NCBI RefSeq assembly: GCF_024609325.1
Contig: NZ_JANHMQ010000001.1
Location: forward strand, 806,001 to 870,000
Origin: Geothrix fuzhouensis
GTDB lineage: Bacteria; Acidobacteriota; Holophagae; Holophagales; Holophagaceae
Length of the DNA stretch: 64,000 nucleotides
Direction of reading: 5' to 3'
Shown: positions 51,937-60,450 of the stretch, piece after piece
Layout of the letters: each line of letters starts with the position of its first letter
How positions within the stretch are numbered: position 1 is the stretch's first letter
Translations under genes and position numbers: made by a program
The notes under the pieces: model-generated
Told to the model about the DNA's origin: nothing
Databases searched by the model: none
The model's input: the letters and a program-made list of their open reading frames with translations, nothing else

Positions 51937-53342
51937 CCCCGCGAACCCTCTATGACAAAATCTGGGATGAGCATCTGGTGGCCACCCGCGCCGATGGCAC
52001 CAGCCTGATCTACATCGACCGCCACCTGGTCCACGAAGTCACCAGCCCCCAGGCCTTCGAGGGCCTGGTGCTCGCCGGCCGGACCCTCCGGCGACCGGGC
52101 AACATCCTGTCCGTGGCCGACCACAACGTGCCCACGGTGGACCGGGAGAAGGGTGTCGCCGACGAGACCTGCCGCCTCCAGGTGGAGGCGCTTGAAAGCA
52201 ACGTGAAGGTCCACGGCGTGCCCTACATCCCGCTCCTGGATGACCGGCAGGGCATCGTCCACGTGGTGGGTCCCGAGCAGGGTTTCACGCTACCTGGTAC
52301 CACCGTGGTCTGCGGCGACAGCCACACCAGCACCCACGGCGCCTTCGGGGCCCTCGCCTTCGGCATTGGCACCAGCGAAGTCGAGCACGTCATGGCCACC
52401 CAGACCCTGCCCCAGCGGCGCTCGAAGAACCTGCGGGTGCGCTTCGAAGGCGTCCTGCCCCCAGGCACCGGGGCCAAGGACATGGCCTTGCGCCTCATCG
52501 GCCAGATCGGCACCGCCGGCGGCACCGGCAGCGTGATGGAATACACAGGGCCCGCGGTCCGCGCCCTGTCCATGGAGGGCCGCATGACCCTCTGCAACAT
52601 GAGCATCGAAGGGGGCGCCCGCGCCGGTCTGGTGGCCCCCGACGACACCACCTTCGCCTATGTGGCAGGCCGCCCGCTCGCGCCGAAGGGCGCCCTGTGG
52701 GACGCGGCCTTGGCCCACTGGCGCACCCTGGCCTCGGACCCGGAAGCCACCTTCGACCAGGAGGTGGTGGTCGAACTTCGCGACCTGGCCCCCCAGGTCA
52801 CCTGGGGCACGAGTCCCCAGTGGGTTACGGACATCACCGGGCGCGTGCCGGACCCCGCCCAGGCCCGCAACGCGGAGGAGCGTGACGCCATCCTCCGCGC
52901 CCTTGAGTACATGGGGCTGGAGCCAGGCACGCCCATGGAGGCCATCGACATCCAGGCCGTGTTCATCGGCTCCTGCACCAACGGGCGCATCGAGGACCTG
53001 CGTGCAGCTGCGAGCATCGCGCGCGGCCGCAAGGTAGCTCAGGGCGTGCGCGCCCTCGTGGTGCCCGGCTCCGGGCTCGTGAAGAAGCAGGCCGAGGCGG
53101 AAGGCCTGGACCGCATCTTCCTCGAGGCGGGCTTCGAGTGGCGCCAGCCCGGGTGCAGCATGTGCCTCGGCATGAACGAGGATCGGCTGGAGGCCGGCGT
53201 GCGCTGCGCCAGCACCAGCAACCGCAACTTTGAGGGCCGGCAGGGCCGGGGCAGCCGCACCCACCTCATGAGCCCGGCCATGGCTGCCGCCGCCGCCGTG
53301 GCGGGCCACTTCACGGATGTCCGCCGCATGGAGGTGCGCTGA
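51933..53342 (+). CDS. leuC: 3-isopropylmalate dehydratase large subunit
   Basis: 469 aa aconitase-family protein, isomerising 2- to 3-isopropylmalate together with LeuD. It has [19 protein letters not shown] (~127) and the 4Fe-4S ligands as [13 protein letters not shown] (~350) and [11 protein letters not shown] (~410). [18 protein letters not shown] closes the chain. It is the short bacterial (LeuC1) form. The start overlaps the LysR stop and its stop overlaps the leuD start (TGATG). Confidence 0.97.
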   Translation: MTPRTLYDKIWDEHLVATRADGTSLIYIDRHLVHEVTSPQAFEGLVLAGRTLRRPGNILSVADHNVPTVDREKGVADETCRLQVEALESNVKVHGVPYIPLLDDRQGIVHVVGPEQGFTLPGTTVVCGDSHTSTHGAFGALAFGIGTSEVEHVMATQTLPQRRSKNLRVRFEGVLPPGTGAKDMALRLIGQIGTAGGTGSVMEYTGPAVRALSMEGRMTLCNMSIEGGARAGLVAPDDTTFAYVAGRPLAPKGALWDAALAHWRTLASDPEATFDQEVVVELRDLAPQVTWGTSPQWVTDITGRVPDPAQARNAEERDAILRALEYMGLEPGTPMEAIDIQAVFIGSCTNGRIEDLRAAASIARGRKVAQGVRALVVPGSGLVKKQAEAEGLDRIFLEAGFEWRQPGCSMCLGMNEDRLEAGVRCASTSNRNFEGRQGRGSRTHLMSPAMAAAAAVAGHFTDVRRMEVR

Positions 53343-53944
53343 TGAATCCCTTCACCACCCTCACCGGTGTCGCCGCTCCCCTTCTCCGCGCCAACGTGGA
53401 CACCGACCTCATCATCCCCAAGCAGTTCCTCACGACCCTGGTGCGGTCGGGCCTCGGCCGCCACCTCTTCCACGAGTTGCGCTACGATCCTGCGGGCCGG
53501 GAACTGCCGGGTTTCCTGCTGAACCGCGAGCCGTACCGGAAGGCCACCATCCTGCTGTCGGGGCCAAACTTCGGCTGCGGCTCCAGCCGTGAGCATGCGC
53601 CCTGGGCCCTGCTGGACTTTGGGATCTGTTGCGTCATCGCCCCGAGCTTCGCCGACATCTTCTTCAACAACTGCTTCGCCAACGGCATCCTCCCCGTGGT
53701 CCTGCCTGCGGAAGCCATCGCGCAGCTCGCCACCGTCGAGGGCCCCCTCACCGTGGACCTTCCGGCCCAGGCCGTGCGGGCCGGCAACCTCACCTTCGCC
53801 TTCCAGATCGAGCCCGCCCGCAAGGCCGCCCTCCTGGAAGGCATGGACGAAATCAAGCGCAGCGAGGCCAACCTGGCCGACATCGAAGCCTACGAGGTTC
53901 GCCGCCGCGCCGAAGCACCCTGGCTGGCCATCAGCGGCCGCTGA
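53342..53944 (+). CDS. leuD: 3-isopropylmalate dehydratase small subunit
   Basis: 200 aa, the swivelling domain that completes the LeuCD active site. NVDTDLIIPKQFL (~18) and GPNFGCGSSREHAPWALLDF (~72) are the family's defining segments, and FADIFFNNCFANGILPV follows. Its ATG shares a base with the leuC stop. This is the last gene of the LysR-leuC-leuD unit; a repeat-rich intergenic region of 576 bp follows. Confidence 0.97.
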   Translation: MNPFTTLTGVAAPLLRANVDTDLIIPKQFLTTLVRSGLGRHLFHELRYDPAGRELPGFLLNREPYRKATILLSGPNFGCGSSREHAPWALLDFGICCVIAPSFADIFFNNCFANGILPVVLPAEAIAQLATVEGPLTVDLPAQAVRAGNLTFAFQIEPARKAALLEGMDEIKRSEANLADIEAYEVRRRAEAPWLAISGR

Positions 53945-53966
53945 GCTCGACGAGCTATTAAGAAAA

Positions 53967-54316
53967 CCTGCTTATCGGCGAATCTCAGCCAGAAAGCAGG
54001 AACACAGAAGGCATAGAAGCGCCCGCCGGGCGCCCACAGAGGGCACAGAAGGGGCCCGGACCACCGCAGACATCCCTTCGCGGGCGACGGCTCCGGGCGG
54101 CTTCCAGGGGCCACCATGGCCGCCGCCCGCGAAGCAGGCCGCGCGAAGCGCGACCTGGGACCGTAGGCCCGGATGTCCTGGCTGGAGCGCCGGGTGCATG
54201 TTCCTTTCCTCCGCTTTCCTCGGCCTCCGCGACCTCTGCTTAGGGATGCCTTTTCTCCGCCCATCTGCGGCATCTGCGGTTTCGAGCTTTCAGTCTGAGG
54301 CTCGCCGATAAGCAGG
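53967..54316. repeat. 350-bp noncoding element with 31-bp inverted ends
   Basis: A 31-bp end beginning CCTGCTTATCGGCGA (53967-53997) recurs inverted at 54286-54316 with 27 of 31 bases matching. Inside lie ACAGAAGG/GGCACAGAAGG-type purine repeats on the left, pyrimidine-rich counterparts on the right, and a GC-rich centre with further dyads. No plausible gene is present on either strand. It looks like a mobile or amplified noncoding element in the leuD-yicC gap. Confidence 0.6.
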
Positions 54317-54328
54317 TAAGAAAATTCC

Positions 54329-54438
54329 CACCACCAAGACACCAGATGCGATTTTGTCTCGCGAATCCGCATCGCGGATACCAAGAAGGCACCGAGACCT
54401 GCATTCGCTTTTCTTGGTGCCTTGGTGTCTTGGTGGTG
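54329..54438. repeat. CCAAG-type palindromic repeat, second copy
   Basis: CACCACCAAGACACCA (54329-54344) is perfectly complementary to 54423-54438, and a nested AAGGCACC/GGTGCCTT pair (54386-54393 and 54417-54424) lies inside. The right half carries tandem CTTGGTGCCTTGGTGTCTTGG units with ~9-base period, the reverse complement of the units at 40477-40552. It follows the 350-bp inverted-end element and precedes yicC. Confidence 0.6.
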
Positions 54439-54520
54439 TTCCTTTGCTTTCCGACGACAATCAACGCGAGCCCTGCGCCGCGCTACCCTGAAAGACCAAC
54501 ACGCCTCCGAGGTCTCGCCC

Positions 54521-55396
54521 ATGAAATCCATGACCGCCTTCGCCGAGGTCGTCCGGCCCCTGGCCGCCGGGCAGCTCCGGCTGTCCCTCCGCAGCGTCAA
54601 CAGCAAGGCCCTGGATCTCAGTCTGCGCCTGCCCCCGGCCCTGTTCCCGCTGGAGGCCGGCCTGCGCACCCAGGTGCGCGAAGCCGCCCAGCGCGGCAAG
54701 CTCGACCTCACGGTGGAGGTGCAGGATGAGCCATCGCTGGAGCCCCGCCTGAACCGCGCCCTGCTTCGCGCCGTGGCCAAGAGCTGGCAGGAGGACGCCG
54801 AATGGCTGAACCTGCCGCCCCTCACCGCCGAAGCCTTCTTCCGCCTGCCCGGCGCCTTCCAGGCCCCCGCCTCGGACCTGGGCGAGCGCATGGAGGCGCC
54901 CGTGCGCGAGGCGTTGGCGGCCCTGCTCGACACGTGGAACGAAGGCCGGGCCCGAGAGGCCGAGCGGCTGCGCCCCTTCTTCGTGGAGGGGCTGGCGCGG
55001 CTGTGCTCCCTGTGCGAGCGCCTCCAGGCCGAGGCGGACCTCCAGGCCGCGGAACTCCCCGGCCTCTACCGCCAGCGCATCGAGCAGCTCCTGGAGGACG
55101 CCCGCCTCGCGGGCCAGCTCCCCGCCGAGCGCCTGCTGGCCGAAGCCGGCGTGCTGGCCGAGCGCCAGGACGTGCGCGAAGAACTCACCCGCCTTGCCGC
55201 CCACCTCGACGACTTCGCCGAACGCCTCACCACCGGCCGCCTCGAAGGAAAAGCCATCGACGTCTGGTGCCAAGAAGTCCTCCGCGAACTCAACACCACC
55301 GGCAGCAAATGCAAACGCCTCCCCATGACCCGAGCCGTCATGGAAGCCAAGGGCGCCCTGGATCAGATCAGAGAGCAGTCGGCGAATTTGGAGTGA
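54521..55396 (+). CDS. YicC-family endoribonuclease
   Basis: 291 aa. The N-terminus MKSMTAFAEV corresponds to the family's MxxSMTGFG opening, RSVNSKALDLSLRLP follows, and the C-terminal domain has EGKAIDVWCQEVLRELNTTGSKC and the closing REQSANLE. YicC proteins are small RNA-cleaving enzymes that help turn over RNAs such as RyhB in E. coli. The GF of the opening is changed to AF, but the rest is well conserved. The start is the ATG at 54521. No signal or membrane span is present. Confidence 0.92.
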   Translation: MKSMTAFAEVVRPLAAGQLRLSLRSVNSKALDLSLRLPPALFPLEAGLRTQVREAAQRGKLDLTVEVQDEPSLEPRLNRALLRAVAKSWQEDAEWLNLPPLTAEAFFRLPGAFQAPASDLGERMEAPVREALAALLDTWNEGRAREAERLRPFFVEGLARLCSLCERLQAEADLQAAELPGLYRQRIEQLLEDARLAGQLPAERLLAEAGVLAERQDVREELTRLAAHLDDFAERLTTGRLEGKAIDVWCQEVLRELNTTGSKCKRLPMTRAVMEAKGALDQIREQSANLE

Positions 55397-55557
55397 GCGG
55401 ACGATTAGCTAGCCCACATAAGGGTGATCCCACCCCGCAGACGTTCCCTTCCTGGGGTTGGTTAGGTGCCTGTCCGCTCTAAGCGCCCGACTTTCGGATT
55501 ACAGCCCCGGAAGGCCTCTTGGGGTTCGTATTGGTACGAATCACGGGACCTGGAAAC

Positions 55558-57054
55558 TTAATCAAGATCCTCGGTCCCTTGTCTCATGTCTAAGCCGTCA
55601 CGGTATAGAAAGGGGACCCAAAACACCTGCTCGGTTCGGTCTCCTCGAACTTCAAAGAAACCAATGCGAGCTAAGTTGCCAGCAATCGAATTTGCTTCCT
55701 CACTAGAAACCCCCCAAATGCTGGAAAGAGTCGCAACAGACTGCTTTGTTCTCGCACCACGGAGTTTCTCAAGCCACTGTTTGAGATTCGGGTACTCCGC
55801 GTACAGCGTCTGCTCTAATCGAATCTTGGACACTTCCGGAAGGGCTTCTTTATAGCTTCCCCGCTCAAACAGGGCTTCTGCTTCAGGTTGTGCCCCCCCA
55901 ACTTCCAGTCGCTGTGATTGCACTTCGCGAAGCCTGTTGAAGAAGTGAATGACTTCTCTAGGGGCGACAACCTTAAGCCCATCTGTTGTCCGAGAGATCA
56001 CCCAGCCGAACGTCGGAGATTTGTTGGGACCCACCTCAACCTGGGCAGGGGAAAGTCGATAGAAGAAAGCTTCCTGCTCAACAAGTGGCGCTGTGGGAAG
56101 AGTGATTGCCACCGAATAGAAATCACGAAGATCATTGTTATACACTGCGCGGCGAACAACGAGATTCAACAGGGACGATTGATTCCATTCAATCGTGAGT
56201 GTTCGGGTGATATGGCTGGCTTCTCTGAACCCACTTTCAGTAATTCTTGACCAAATATCAGAGCGGAGGAAAATTTTGAGTTTGATCTGGGGATGCGCCA
56301 TTAGATCTAGATAAACCCGGAACAAAGCACGGAGAGCGTTTGCTTCGAGATCCTCATGTTCGGCGAAGGCTACATCTAGTCGATCAAGCAAGACCCAGAC
56401 AGTAAATCCGTTCTCCGTAAAAGCTTCATTTGCTAGTTCCAGGAGTCGATCAACACTCGTGCTTCCACTTGCGTCTCCTTGACTGTCAGGGGAAAAATTG
56501 ATTTTGGCGCCAACCCCGACTGGAAGTTGAGTGTTTGGGTCGAATTTAACGATCCCTTCGACGGACTCTGGGCGAATCACCCGCTTCACATAGGCAGACA
56601 CTTTCGCAAGCAATTGGGCAAGAGACCCTGAGCCCTTTACGAGCCCGGTTGAAGCCAGAATCCTGCCTAGTTCTGTTGCGGGTTGGTTAGTGATGTCGTA
56701 TTCGTTCAGGACCGCGTGAAGTAGACAGCAGATATACAACTTCCAAAGGCTGGTGAATTCTAGCTCGGTGAGAGGCGGATCGACTGTGATTCCCTTGAAG
56801 GCTGTTGCACCGCGAGGATTCTCACCAGCCACCAGAAGTATGCCTCTGTCGAAAAGGGGCTCACGCTTGGCAATTAGGAGAGAATATAGAGCGCTCTTCC
56901 CCGATCCCTTCGGTCCATAAACAACATCAATTGCACCTCCGAATACCTGAGCCCAGGCATCAGTCTCAACAAAATATTGAGACAAGGCATCGGTTTCCTC
57001 TTCTGCAATCCGGCTTCCAAATGTCAGCCTTCGCAAGACGGTCAGCTTTTCCAC
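55558..57054 (-). CDS. P-loop ATPase of the Sll1717 type, probably acquired
   Basis: 498 aa with codon use and GC visibly lower than both flanks. Walker A is VVYGPKGSGKSALYSLLI (~45-60) and a Walker B-like strand is VWVLLDRLDVAFAE (~220). The order FG-x-AEEE before the P-loop, the middle helices and the LKIFLRSDIW segment fit the Sll1717 family, a relative of KAP/STAND ATPases. A winged-helix-like region (SVATLSSIWGVSSEEANSIA) lies near the C-terminus. Function of the family is not established; such lone ATPases are often found in accessory or defence regions. GTG at 57054 has GGAG five bases upstream. Confidence 0.8.
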   Translation of the reverse strand: MEKLTVLRRLTFGSRIAEEETDALSQYFVETDAWAQVFGGAIDVVYGPKGSGKSALYSLLIAKREPLFDRGILLVAGENPRGATAFKGITVDPPLTELEFTSLWKLYICCLLHAVLNEYDITNQPATELGRILASTGLVKGSGSLAQLLAKVSAYVKRVIRPESVEGIVKFDPNTQLPVGVGAKINFSPDSQGDASGSTSVDRLLELANEAFTENGFTVWVLLDRLDVAFAEHEDLEANALRALFRVYLDLMAHPQIKLKIFLRSDIWSRITESGFREASHITRTLTIEWNQSSLLNLVVRRAVYNNDLRDFYSVAITLPTAPLVEQEAFFYRLSPAQVEVGPNKSPTFGWVISRTTDGLKVVAPREVIHFFNRLREVQSQRLEVGGAQPEAEALFERGSYKEALPEVSKIRLEQTLYAEYPNLKQWLEKLRGARTKQSVATLSSIWGVSSEEANSIAGNLARIGFFEVRGDRTEQVFWVPFLYRDGLDMRQGTEDLD

Positions 57055-57385
57055 AGGCACTCCGTTTGAAGCACAAGAAAACTATACCGATAAATTCAAT
57101 CCTTATGGCGATTGAACTTGTGAACCACCTTAATGCATTGCTCAGTTCTATCCCTTTAAAGCAAAGCCCACCGCAGATGATTAGCTTGCTTACATCACTT
57201 CAGCTTGCTGCTTCCTAATGAAGATGCAAATCCGCGCCGAATTTCGGTAAACCGTTCAGCAAACATTCTCAAGTGACACCATCGCCGAATAAATAATGTT
57301 CAACGCGATAGCGATTCGCCGGCCAAGATTGCTACTCAAGTTGGTGAAAAAATCTTAGATGAGGATCGATCGGTTTCAGGTGATC
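57055..57385. other. 331-bp AT-richer gap upstream of the P-loop ATPase, no gene supported
   Basis: The gap has the same lowered GC as the ATPase gene and probably contains its promoter; on the minus strand TATAGT at 57086-57081 could be a -10 element, without a clear -35. A 37-codon plus-strand frame (57105-57218) has no ribosome site. Nothing else is recognisable. Confidence 0.45.
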
Positions 57386-58252
57386 TCAAAACCCTAATGG
57401 ATCGTACGGCAATTCTGTGGAGCTCTTCCAGGTGCCGAAGAGTCTGGTGCGGGTCCAGTCCGAAGGATCGGGCCTGAGGCGCCGCATGCGGCGGGAGAGG
57501 AACCACACGGTGCCGTCCTTCATGCGGTACTCGTCGTAGGGGGCGATGCGGACCTTTGCCATATCCTCGGGCGCCACCTGACCTGGAAACACGGCCCAGG
57601 CCCAGCGGCGGGCGGCCAGGCTTTCGGCCCAGGCACGGCTTTCCAGCAGGGCCGGATCGGTGGCGACTTTCACCCCAGCCAGGCCCGGACGACCCGGGGT
57701 GAAGCGCTCGAAGCGGGTGAGGGTCAGCCCTTGGCGCATGAAGGGCCCGCTGCCGGGAATTCGCCACTGAACCAGTAGGGTCGGCAGGTTCGCCTGGCGG
57801 AGCTTGAACCGCAGGTCGAGGGTGGTGCCGTCGATCACGCGGGAGGTTCCCCCCAGCCGTCCGAGCTCGGGGGCCAGATCCTTGGCCATCCGCGTGGCAT
57901 CCAGCATCGTTCCGTCCTGCAGCCGCCAGCCTGGGCGCACGCCTAGGCGCCACCGGCGCCCGTGTCGCGAACCCTCAAGGGTGGACAACAACTGTCCAAT
58001 CCAATCGCCTTCGGGGGCCTTCTCCAACAGCGCGAGGGAAGACTGGGCGACGAGGAAGGCCTCGACCCCGGGGCCTGGGGGCAAGAGCGCCTCCACCACC
58101 GCCTCGTCCTCGCCGAACTCGGGCTGGCCGGGCACGAACAAGGCTTCGTTCGAAACCAGCGGCACCGGCACCAACGTGTCCTGGTACCACCAGTACCCGC
58201 CCGCAGCCAGGGCGAGCAGCACCACAACCACAAGGATGAGGCGGGCTTTCAT
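57386..58252 (-). CDS. Membrane-anchored protein resembling part of an SBP_bac_5 peptide-binding protein
   Basis: 288 aa. An uncleaved-looking N-terminal membrane helix (LILVVVVLLALAAGGYWWY) anchors a periplasmic domain. Residues ~95-125 (RRWRLGVRPGWRLQDGTMLD, then ATRMAKDL) match the characteristic W-x-F-x-LR-x-G-x-x-x-x-DG-x-x-x-x-A segment of oligopeptide-binding proteins. The chain is about half their normal 500-550 aa, so a ligand-binding second lobe is lacking or reduced. It starts one base after the threonine aldolase stop and is probably co-transcribed. Role unknown. Confidence 0.7.
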   Translation of the reverse strand: MKARLILVVVVLLALAAGGYWWYQDTLVPVPLVSNEALFVPGQPEFGEDEAVVEALLPPGPGVEAFLVAQSSLALLEKAPEGDWIGQLLSTLEGSRHGRRWRLGVRPGWRLQDGTMLDATRMAKDLAPELGRLGGTSRVIDGTTLDLRFKLRQANLPTLLVQWRIPGSGPFMRQGLTLTRFERFTPGRPGLAGVKVATDPALLESRAWAESLAARRWAWAVFPGQVAPEDMAKVRIAPYDEYRMKDGTVWFLSRRMRRLRPDPSDWTRTRLFGTWKSSTELPYDPLGF

Positions 58253-58254
58253 GA

Positions 58255-59283
58255 TCAGGCCGACCGCAGCAGGTGGGCCTGGGGTTCGATGCGGCGCAGG
58301 GCGTCCTCGATGTCGGCCATCTCGATGTCGCGATGGGGGATGAAGCGGACGGCCTGTCCCACCGGCAGGGCTCGAACGCCGATGGCTTCCAGCGCCGCCA
58401 GAGCCGCGGCGGCATCGGGCACAGGGACCAGCAGAATGTTCGTCTCAGGCGTGGGCGCCGCGATGCCGAAGGCGCGCAGCCCTTCGGCGAGACGCCGGGT
58501 CTTGGCGTGATCCTCGGCGATCCGGGGCAGGTAGTCCAGCGCCACCAGGCCCGCCGCGGCCACGACACCGCCCTGGCGGACACCGCCACCCAGCATCTTG
58601 CGCAGGCGCCGGGCCTCTGCGATGACAGGCTTCGTACCAGCCAGCAGCGAGCCCATGGGCGCACCCAGCCCCTTGCTGAGGCAAACCTGAACGGTATCCA
58701 CGCCTTCGGTGAGCGAAGAGGGCGCAAGCCCCAGCGCGGTCGCGGCGTGCCAGATCCGCGCGCCATCCAGGTGCACCGCCAGCTTCGCGGCTTTGGCGGC
58801 GGCCACCAGGGCGCGATGTTCGGCCAGCGGTGTCACGGCGCCGCCCGCGAAGTTGTGGGTGTTCTCCAGGCAGAGCAGCGTGGTGCGCAGCGCGTAGTAG
58901 GGACCGGGCGACCCCGCAGCCTTGGCCACCTGGGCCGGCGTGGGCCGGCCGGGACCGCCCTCCCAGGCCAGCGCTTCGGGCATGCCGCCCGCCAGCCAGG
59001 CACCAGTGCCCAGCTCCGCGCCCAGCACATGGGCCTGGGCAGGCGCCAGGAACCGGTCACCACGCTTGAGGTGCAGCATCAGGCCGATCAGGTTGCCCAT
59101 GCAGCCTGAAGGCACCCACAAGGCCGTTTCCAGGCCCAGCAGCTCCGCCACCCAGCCCTCTAGGCGGGCCATGGTGGGATCGTGCTCCAACACGTCATCC
59201 CCGACTTCCGCGGCCGCCATGGCGGCACGCATCTCCTTCGAGGGCTGGGTCACGGTGTCGGAGCGGAGGTCGATGGATCGCAT
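58255..59283 (-). CDS. ltaE: Low-specificity L-threonine aldolase
   Basis: 342-aa fold-type I PLP enzyme cleaving threonine or allo-threonine to glycine and acetaldehyde. IDLRSDTVTQPSKEMR and GDDVLEHDPTMARLE open the chain. LENTHNFAGG (~135), HLDGARIWHA (PLP-contacting aspartate, ~170) and the PLP lysine in VCLSKGLGAPMGS (~195) are intact. The ATG at 59283 gives the usual N-terminus. It faces a divergent regulator gene across ~65 bp. Confidence 0.95.
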   Translation of the reverse strand: MRSIDLRSDTVTQPSKEMRAAMAAAEVGDDVLEHDPTMARLEGWVAELLGLETALWVPSGCMGNLIGLMLHLKRGDRFLAPAQAHVLGAELGTGAWLAGGMPEALAWEGGPGRPTPAQVAKAAGSPGPYYALRTTLLCLENTHNFAGGAVTPLAEHRALVAAAKAAKLAVHLDGARIWHAATALGLAPSSLTEGVDTVQVCLSKGLGAPMGSLLAGTKPVIAEARRLRKMLGGGVRQGGVVAAAGLVALDYLPRIAEDHAKTRRLAEGLRAFGIAAPTPETNILLVPVPDAAAALAALEAIGVRALPVGQAVRFIPHRDIEMADIEDALRRIEPQAHLLRSA

Positions 59284-59321
59284 GGGGAGATTCAATCACG
59301 GGTCTCGCTTTTCAGTTGACG

Positions 59322-59348
59322 AAACCTGTTTGTATTGCAAACCTGTTT
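59322..59348 (+). promoter_or_regulatory. Two AAACCTGTTT operators, 17 bp apart, touching a start codon
   Basis: AAACCTGTTT occurs at 59322-59331 and again at 59339-59348, each a near-dyad AAAC..GTTT. The second copy ends one base before the ATG of the winged-helix regulator, leaving no ribosome site, and TTGACG (59316-59321) may be a -35 element. Autoregulation by the adjacent regulator is the obvious inference. Confidence 0.65.
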
Positions 59349-59349
59349 C

Positions 59350-59673
59350 ATGGTCAAAAACGAAACCACCCCCAAGGCCATCCTCGAACTGGATCGGATG
59401 GTCCATGAGCCGGCCCGCCTGGCCATCCTCACCGTACTGGCCTCGGCGGAGGAAGTGGCCTTCCTCTTCCTCCAGCGGGTCACGGGGCTGAGCAAGGGCA
59501 ACCTCTCCAGCCACACGCAAAAACTGGAAGCGGCCGGGTATCTCGAGACGGTCAAGGCCTTCCAGGGCCGCATCCCCGTCACCAGTTTTCGCATCACGGA
59601 GGACGGGCGGACGGCCCTCCGTGCCTACCACCACCAGCTCCGGGCCCTGCTCCCGAAGGAAGGAAAGCCATGA
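59350..59673 (+). CDS. Small winged-helix transcriptional regulator
   Basis: 107 aa, almost entirely one winged helix: VHEPARLAILTVLASAEEVA, recognition helix in GLSKGNLSSHTQKLEAAGYL, then the wing with VTSFRITEDGRTALRAY. It belongs to the PadR/MarR-like group of one-domain regulators typically paired with a membrane-protein gene. The ATG at 59350 abuts a repeated operator. Its stop overlaps the next start as ATGA, coupling it to the membrane protein it probably controls. Confidence 0.88.
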   Translation: MVKNETTPKAILELDRMVHEPARLAILTVLASAEEVAFLFLQRVTGLSKGNLSSHTQKLEAAGYLETVKAFQGRIPVTSFRITEDGRTALRAYHHQLRALLPKEGKP

Positions 59674-60413
59674 CCACGACAGATCTCAACGGGCCGGACC
59701 TTGCAGCCTTGGCCGCCCTGACCCGCGACTATGCAGCCTTCCAGGCCCGCAAGAGCGGCCTGGCCACGGCGTTGGGGGGGCTGATGGCGGTGGTTTTCGT
59801 CATCGCTGCGCTGAGCCCGAACTTCATGGGGGCCCATGTTTTGGACCGCCTCTTCATCGAGTATCTCGTCTGGGTACCCTTCCTCTGGCTCGCCGTTAAA
59901 GGGCTGGGTAGCCGAATCCTTTACCGGCGCCTCGGGCTCGTGAAGGCATCGCCCGATGGCACCTACGAGCGCCGGCGCTGGTTCTGGATCCTGGGCCTTG
60001 CGTTGTTCCTCATCACAGTGCTGTTGGCGGGCCTGTACGCCTTCGCGTCGGGCTTCCTGCAAGCGCACCAGCCCCGGGCGGCCCTTTGTCCTCCTCCCAT
60101 GTGGATCCTGCTGATGCCCTTCCTCTACCTCCTGCCCATGCCCTGGGCCATTCGCGGCATCGAGGAGGCCCGCGCCTACGTCGTGCTGGTGGGCCAGTCC
60201 ATTCTTTGGCTCCTGCCCTTCTTCATCTTCAGCTTCGGGCCGCCGACTCCGCCCTTGAAGACCGGCTGGGGCATCTTCGGTGACGTCATGGGCGTCAGCA
60301 TCCTTGTCCTCATCTATGTGGTGCTGATTTGGGGGGCCTTGGCCATGGTGCGCGGATGGCGCGAACACCGCGAATACCTGGCGATGTTGCGGGCGCTCCC
60401 CCGGGAAGCCTGA
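59670..60413 (+). CDS. Unrecognised multi-span membrane protein coupled to the regulator
   Basis: 247 aa with about six hydrophobic spans (for example LMAVVFVIAALSPNFM, IEYLVWVPFLWLAV, FWILGLALFLITVLLAGLYAF) and a short cytoplasmic start. No transport or catalytic motif is seen. The ATGA overlap with the upstream regulator and the pair's compactness are typical of regulator/membrane-protein cassettes of unknown purpose. Confidence 0.78.
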   Translation: MTTTDLNGPDLAALAALTRDYAAFQARKSGLATALGGLMAVVFVIAALSPNFMGAHVLDRLFIEYLVWVPFLWLAVKGLGSRILYRRLGLVKASPDGTYERRRWFWILGLALFLITVLLAGLYAFASGFLQAHQPRAALCPPPMWILLMPFLYLLPMPWAIRGIEEARAYVVLVGQSILWLLPFFIFSFGPPTPPLKTGWGIFGDVMGVSILVLIYVVLIWGALAMVRGWREHREYLAMLRALPREA

Positions 60414-60450
60414 GGGCTCTGGCACACTATCCCTTTGTGCCGGAGACCGA

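Noticed and set aside
55395-55479. GAGCGGAC/GTCCGCTC inverted pair after yicC
   Set aside because: Only 8 bases matched over a 69-base loop, which is expected by chance at this GC content.
57105-57218. 37-codon plus-strand frame beginning MAIELVNHLNALLSS
   Set aside because: Composition is protein-like, but there is no ribosome site and no neighbour on that strand; too little to call a gene.
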